A DNA stretch of 9,664 nt, from NCBI GenBank assembly GCA_937927975.1, contig CALEZT010000160.1:1-9664 (forward strand), read 5' to 3'. Below are positions 7,701 through 9,664 of this stretch, piece by piece. The DNA comes from an uncultured Phycisphaerales bacterium. GTDB lineage: Bacteria > Planctomycetota > Phycisphaerae > Sedimentisphaerales > Anaerobacaceae. Every line of letters begins with the position of its first letter. The first letter of the stretch is position 1. The position numbers were made by a program, and so were the translations under genes. The notes beneath the pieces are model-generated. The model made no database searches. It was not told the DNA's origin and saw only the letters and a program-made list of their open reading frames with translations.

Positions 7701-9664
7701 GGGCAAGGATTTCCGTCTCCGAGAGGGGACTGTAGAAGCACCAAATCCGGCGATAAATGCCGGGGAGAACTTGGGGTATACACAGGACATCGTGGGGCAT
7801 CCTCACAATAGCCCACCGGATATTGGGGCGTATCAATATTGGGATGGAGTTGCTCCTGCGACGTACACCTTGAGTGTTGCTGCGGAGCATGGGGTGGTAA
7901 GCAAGTCGCCTGATCGTGGGGAGTATAGCTCGGGGGAGAGCGTGTCGTTGGAGGCGGTGCCGGCGGCTGGGTACAACTTCGCGGGTTGGTCCGGGGATTT
8001 GAGCGGGAGTAGTAACCCGGCGACGCTGGTGATGGATGGCAACAAGTCGGTGACTGCGGTGTTTGCCAGCAATGTGCATACGCTGACTATTGCCGCCAGC
8101 GGTGGGACTGTGACGAAGAGCCCGGACAAGGCCAGCTATGAGTATGGTGAGAGCGTTACGCTTACCGCTTCGGCCGATGCGGGGCATAGTTTCACCGGGT
8201 GGTCGGGGGCGGCTTCCGGCACTGACAGCTCGGTCACGATCGTCATGGATGGCGACAAGTCTGTTACCGCGAACTTCGCTGCGATTAGCTATACGCTCTC
8301 GATCGCGGCTATGAACGGGTCCGTCGCGGCGAGTCCTCAGAAGGCCGGCTACTCCTATAATGAGAGTGTGAGCCTCCAGGCCGTGCCGGGCACCGGGTAT
8401 CATTTCACCGGCTGGTCGGGATCGCTGTCGGGCAGTTCCAATCCCGCCAGTATCGTGATGAACGCCGACAAGTCGGTGACCGCCGCATTCGCCGTCAACA
8501 CCTACACCCTCACCACCAGCGCCACCAATGGCTCCGTGGTGAAAAGCCCCCAAGCCGCCAGCTACACGCACGGCTCGACCGTCAGTCTGCAGGCGGTTGC
8601 CGCCGAAGGGTATGAGTTCGCCGGCTGGTCGGGGGCCGTCAGCGGCAGCGCCAATCCGGTCGAGATCGTCATGGATTCCAGCAAGTCCGTGACCGCGGCC
8701 TTCACCGTCAAGACCTACACGCTCACCACCAGCGCGACCAACGGCTCGGTGGTGCGAAGTCCTGATTCCGCGACCTACGCGCACGGCTCGACCGTCAGTG
8801 TGCAGGCGGTCGCCGCCGAGGGGTACCATTTCACCGGCTGGTCGGGCGCCGTCAGCGGCAGCTCCAATCCGGTGAGCCTGGTCATGGACGCCAGCAAATC
8901 GGTCACTGCGGCCTTCGCCGCCAATGCCTATACGCTGTCGATCAGCGCCGCCAACGGCGCCGTAACGGCCAGCCCCAGTCAGGCAACCTACACGCATGGC
9001 GAGGTCGTCACTCTGACCGCGACGCCGTCCACCGGTTACGGTTTCAGCAGTTGGTCGGGCGATGCCTCCGGAACGGCGGCTTCCACGACGGTCACGATGG
9101 ACGGCAACAAGTCCGTCACCGCGGCCTTTACCTTGAACACGTATACCCTGAGCATCAGTTCGGCCAACGGTACGGTGGCCAGGGACCCCGAACAGGCGAC
9201 CTATACGCACGGTCAGACGGTCACTTTGACTGCCGTTCCGGCGACCGGATACAGCTTCAGTTCCTGGTCGGGAGACCTGTCCGGCACGGTGGCGTCTGCA
9301 ACGATTACAATGGACGGCAACAAATCGGTCGCTGCGGGCTTCACGATCAACAGCTACACGCTCAATACCAGCGGCGCAAACGGTTCGATCACCAAGAACC
9401 CGGACAAGGGCACCTACAACCATGGCGAGACGGTCACATTGCAGGCGGTCCCCGCTGAGGGATATAACTTCGTGAATTGGTCCGTCGATCTGGCGGGCAG
9501 CGCCAATCCCGCGACCCTGGTGATGGACTCGAACAAGACCGTGGCCGCAACCTTCGCGGCCAACACGTACACCCTGCAGACGACCGCGACGAACGGATCG
9601 GTGACGCGCACGCCGGATCGGGCCAGTTACACCCATGGCGAGACGGTCACTCTGACCGCGGTTC
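4756..9664 (+). CDS. Giant secreted LamG / beta-helix / InlB-repeat surface protein (3' partial)
   Basis: One uninterrupted frame of 1636 codons that runs off the window. Residues 1-32 form a Sec signal peptide: R12, hydrophobic core about 14-31, likely cleavage after A31 or A32 (VSAAQ). Residues about 73-262 form a LamG/concanavalin A-like domain, beginning LVGWWRGEGGATDSS and including DFTISCWV and VDEVLVFNRALGGTEIAALYDA. About 268-413 is an Ig/Fn3-like region with two beta-sandwich-like stretches. About 415-1028 is a right-handed parallel beta-helix domain, starting YVSPSGNDSNPGT and ending with the common DIGAYQY motif; it contains asparagine- and histidine-rich turns such as HIHHN and HRIHHNTF. 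From 1037 on there are nine InlB B-type repeats of exactly 71 residues, the ninth cut by the window. Such proteins are exported and sit on or outside the cell surface. The LamG and beta-helix parts suggest glycan binding or cleavage, but I cannot name a lyase or hydrolase family or identify catalytic residues. Any C-terminal sorting or anchoring domain lies beyond the window. Confidence 0.9.
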   Translation, partial: MGAYGPLLSVFRPFWLLMFSVFLGTVVSVSAAQIIEVSSPSSDCWTISRDVEFHVSVSDPSSIYTFIDWDDSLVGWWRGEGGATDSSPSGINGTASETTSYISGKFGQCFAGGPVTIGDADQVDFRLAADFTISCWVSISDATAWRDILTKGSYFKLFYKSDSSRWQFNVGNSSSYVYPYYTQIGSPVGSWVHLAATYSAGTRVLALYANGASRSSATLSLSQEFQTTNSFVIASSAYVSVDEVLVFNRALGGTEIAALYDAKAGGLSASFTVPEIVEYSYQVWAVNAGGDVSSESGSITVDVPNSSPTGSVTNPISPRRTSASSMTFTGTARDANADTTLSLATLWWDVGQTPGTLVSSGLTDALGGNSDTWSIEASGLTAGTIIWNIKLKDSAGNEGWLGSDNTLIVGQSVFYVSPSGNDSNPGTLGEPFLTIQHFADNCYPGDTCYIRAGTYRETVTPVRGGNASAAITFQAYNGETVTISGADVITGTWTLHEGSVYRIAHATDLGLGNNQVFVNGVSMMEARWPNPAEGYWQSRVWEENSIGLTSGGSISGSTVTILSSDITQGANTWVGALVHGYWDYCGASGIVTASDTGTLTFTSHTATGRVTPAGGSAHFFFIAGNSYHALDIATEWYYDYDGTIGDAGTLYFWAPGGVNPNTLTVEAKTRQHGFDFSGISHIFVQGIDLFGCNVVTNAESSHVTLTDLDAKYISHFMVLDKGRTDQGTKGVKDSGIVFGGSHHTLQNASIDWSAGNGVSLWGSDSSVLDCTITNVGYAMSGCCGVHSGRVKSSHNRINGNTISKTSRGSIEINNLRAAEVKHNTLSYTRYSGSGTWDLGAIYAMGTDGQGTEIAYNVLHDIREIGIYLDNRNWNYHIHHNLAYDWGGYDNNVHIGLHMNQVSQGHRIHHNTFVDGYISTNRINVSDGLSMAGTEIKNNICRALRTVGSARFTGYPDSADDAVLGNNIYTSTTDPTTLFRNYAGKDFRLREGTVEAPNPAINAGENLGYTQDIVGHPHNSPPDIGAYQYWDGVAPATYTLSVAAEHGVVSKSPDRGEYSSGESVSLEAVPAAGYNFAGWSGDLSGSSNPATLVMDGNKSVTAVFASNVHTLTIAASGGTVTKSPDKASYEYGESVTLTASADAGHSFTGWSGAASGTDSSVTIVMDGDKSVTANFAAISYTLSIAAMNGSVAASPQKAGYSYNESVSLQAVPGTGYHFTGWSGSLSGSSNPASIVMNADKSVTAAFAVNTYTLTTSATNGSVVKSPQAASYTHGSTVSLQAVAAEGYEFAGWSGAVSGSANPVEIVMDSSKSVTAAFTVKTYTLTTSATNGSVVRSPDSATYAHGSTVSVQAVAAEGYHFTGWSGAVSGSSNPVSLVMDASKSVTAAFAANAYTLSISAANGAVTASPSQATYTHGEVVTLTATPSTGYGFSSWSGDASGTAASTTVTMDGNKSVTAAFTLNTYTLSISSANGTVARDPEQATYTHGQTVTLTAVPATGYSFSSWSGDLSGTVASATITMDGNKSVAAGFTINSYTLNTSGANGSITKNPDKGTYNHGETVTLQAVPAEGYNFVNWSVDLAGSANPATLVMDSNKTVAATFAANTYTLQTTATNGSVTRTPDRASYTHGETVTLTAV
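7864..9664 (+). repeat. Tandem array of nine InlB B-type repeats, 213-bp period
   Basis: Each unit begins with an aromatic or His residue followed by TL and follows the pattern YTL...NGSV...SP..A.Y.HGE.V.L.A....GY.F.GWSG..SG....V.MD.NKSVTA.F. Units start at 7864, 8077, 8290, 8503, 8716, 8929, 9142, 9355 and 9568; every interval is exactly 213 bases. The fold is that of the divergent InlB B-repeat (Listeria-Bacteroides repeat), usually a stalk or spacer in secreted adhesins and enzymes. The GWSG core becomes SWSG in units 6 and 7 and NWSV in unit 8. Units 4 and 5 are closest to each other at the nucleotide level, sharing long stretches around the THGSTVS/AHGSTVS segment, which suggests a relatively recent duplication. 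The ninth unit is incomplete. Confidence 0.9.

Noticed and set aside
7507..9636. 709-residue open frame on the minus strand opposite the repeat array
   Set aside because: It is antisense to a clearly coding, domain-rich frame. Its low-complexity Arg/Gly/His-rich translation repeats with the same 213-base period, and it arises because the GC-rich repeat codons lack minus-strand stops.
7864..9664. CRISPR-like direct repeats
   Set aside because: The 213-base period, sequence divergence between units and continuous coding of an InlB-type domain show protein repeats, not a repeat-spacer array.

Overview
The window looks like a metagenomic or draft-genome contig from a bacterium with a complex surface. 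It opens with 46 bases of Illumina adapter and ends inside a tandem-repeat array, so both ends are probably assembly edges. All supported genes lie on the + strand. The taxonomic hint is weak. A secreted protein joining LamG, right-handed beta-helix and InlB-type repeats, next to a polysaccharide locus, is common in the PVC group (Verrucomicrobia/Kiritimatiellota/Lentisphaerae relatives) and some other environmental Gram-negatives. No marker gene is present to confirm this.

Left half (about 47-4522): four co-directional genes that read as part of a surface or exopolysaccharide cluster. In order they are a TupA-like ATP-grasp-fold protein (5' truncated), a family 4 glycosyltransferase, a multi-membrane-span O-antigen polymerase/ligase (Wzy/WaaL-like), and a membrane acyltransferase of family 3. 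The last three are tightly packed (8-base gap, then a 20-base overlap) and are probably one operon. The likely division of labour is sugar addition in the cytoplasm (glycosyltransferase), polymerisation or ligation at the membrane (Wzy-like), and O-acylation of the glycan (acyltransferase). The Wzy-like gene has an 11-base G run near its 5' end. One-base slippage there would destroy the reading frame, so it is a candidate phase-variation site, a sequencing-error site, or both.

Right half (4756 to the end): after a 233-base intergenic gap, one very long open reading frame starts at a GTG with a good Shine-Dalgarno sequence and runs off the window after 1636 codons. It encodes a secreted giant: signal peptide, LamG (concanavalin A-like) domain, an Ig/Fn3-like linker, a right-handed beta-helix domain of about 600 residues, then at least nine InlB B-type repeats. 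The repeats are spaced by exactly 213 bases (71 residues) with no insertion or deletion. Codon choice changes through the array: glycine is mainly GGG in repeats 1-2 and mainly GGC in repeats 4-5. This suggests the distal repeats have a different history from the rest of the gene.

No RNA genes, CRISPR arrays, insertion sequences or defence systems were seen. I do not see a clearly new biological system. The best leads are the poly-G tract in the polymerase gene and the architecture and mosaic codon use of the giant repeat protein.
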